From contig JAQWSN010000008.1 in assembly GCA_029243165.1 (NCBI GenBank), positions 1 to 36,179 on the forward strand: DNA of 36,179 bases. Direction: 5' to 3'. The position numbers were made by a program, and so were the translations under genes. The notes under the pieces were generated by a model that did not search any database, had not been told where the DNA came from, and saw only the letters and a list, made by a program, of their open reading frames with translations. This document shows, in pieces, positions 36,077 to 36,179 of this stretch. The stretch's first letter is position 1. Each line of letters starts with the position of its first letter. The stretch comes from Flavobacteriaceae bacterium (GTDB lineage Bacteria; Bacteroidota; Bacteroidia; Flavobacteriales; Flavobacteriaceae).

Positions 36077-36179
36077 TTATAAAACTTTAGAATTCAATAT
36101 TAATTTAATCCCCACAATTAGCAACAATACTGCGAATGCTTTTTTCAATGCTGCCGCTGGTAATTTATGTGTAAGTTTT
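36077..36179 (-). CDS. TauE/SafE (TSUP) family membrane transporter, C-terminal fragment
   Basis: Read on the minus strand from the window edge, 33 residues precede a TAA at 36077-36079: KLTHKLPAAALKKAFAVLLL then IVGIKLILNSKVL. A short basic 'aHkLP...LkkaFA' turn followed by a hydrophobic final helix is the usual end of sulfite exporter TauE/SafE-family proteins ('G..la..lp...l...fa..ll..g'). The N-terminal ~230 residues would lie beyond the window. The call rests on a short stretch, so family assignment is tentative. Confidence 0.6.
   Translation of the reverse strand, partial: KLTHKLPAAALKKAFAVLLLIVGIKLILNSKVL

Noticed and set aside
35749-36179. Genomic island inserted at tRNA-Arg
   Set aside because: No integrase, no direct repeat of the tRNA 3' end and no phage-like genes are visible; the short repeat at 35886-35908 does not match the tRNA.

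Overview
The window looks like a stretch of mostly core chromosome from a member of Bacteroidota, most likely a marine-type Flavobacteriaceae. The clues are low GC, the promoter grammar TTTG-N19-TAnnTTTG with no purine-rich Shine-Dalgarno sites, a bacillithiol-pathway BshA, a GH3 glycosidase fused to a serine hydrolase, a Bacteroidota-type LptD, an AsmA/TamB-like giant, and several small families typical of the phylum. I see no CRISPR array, prophage, insertion sequence or rRNA operon. No genus can be named from sequence alone.

Layout. 1-1073: the end of a large surface protein with Ig-like repeats, then about 640 bp of AT-rich DNA without a convincing gene. 1710-2540: two small membrane proteins (DUF6356; YgjV-like) and a strong terminator. 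2682-4586 (+): a compact operon of an exported PLP-dependent class V aminotransferase-like enzyme, a Kazal-type inhibitor lipoprotein, a previously easy-to-miss 30-residue membrane peptide, and pterin-4a-carbinolamine dehydratase. Then come a secreted DUF1080 protein (-) and a penicillin-acylase-family enzyme (+).

7336-16634 (-) is an eight-gene unit read from one textbook promoter: amidase with a SPOR-like tail, MlaD/MCE protein, membrane 4Fe-4S protein, HAD-like protein, CCG-domain Fe-S protein, a conserved protein, GH3/beta-lactamase fusion, and BshA. It combines envelope work (peptidoglycan cleavage, lipid transport) with a heterodisulfide-reductase-like redox pair and low-molecular-weight thiol synthesis. 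Divergent from it (+) are LptD (outer-membrane LPS assembly) and RidA.

20011-27412 (-): TamB-like protein, then phosphofructokinase, GAPDH and a BadF-family sugar kinase. A 38-bp perfect palindrome separates this from RidA. The TamB gene is odd: the reading frame clearly extends through its membrane anchor but offers no ATG, GTG or TTG there. 27444-32789 (+): TsaD, RsmE, AI-2E/PerM-family membrane protein, exported M20 peptidase (with an exact 18-bp tandem duplication) and a P1-family peptidase. 32838-35385 (-): nitronate monooxygenase-like protein, DUF4442 protein and alanine dehydrogenase. The right end holds a 43-residue small protein (+), tRNA-Arg(TCT) with its terminator (-), and the C-terminus of a TauE/SafE-type membrane protein (-).

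No single dramatic new system is evident. The best leads are the redox/thiol/envelope operon, the unusual tamB start, and two small proteins that length cut-offs would miss.
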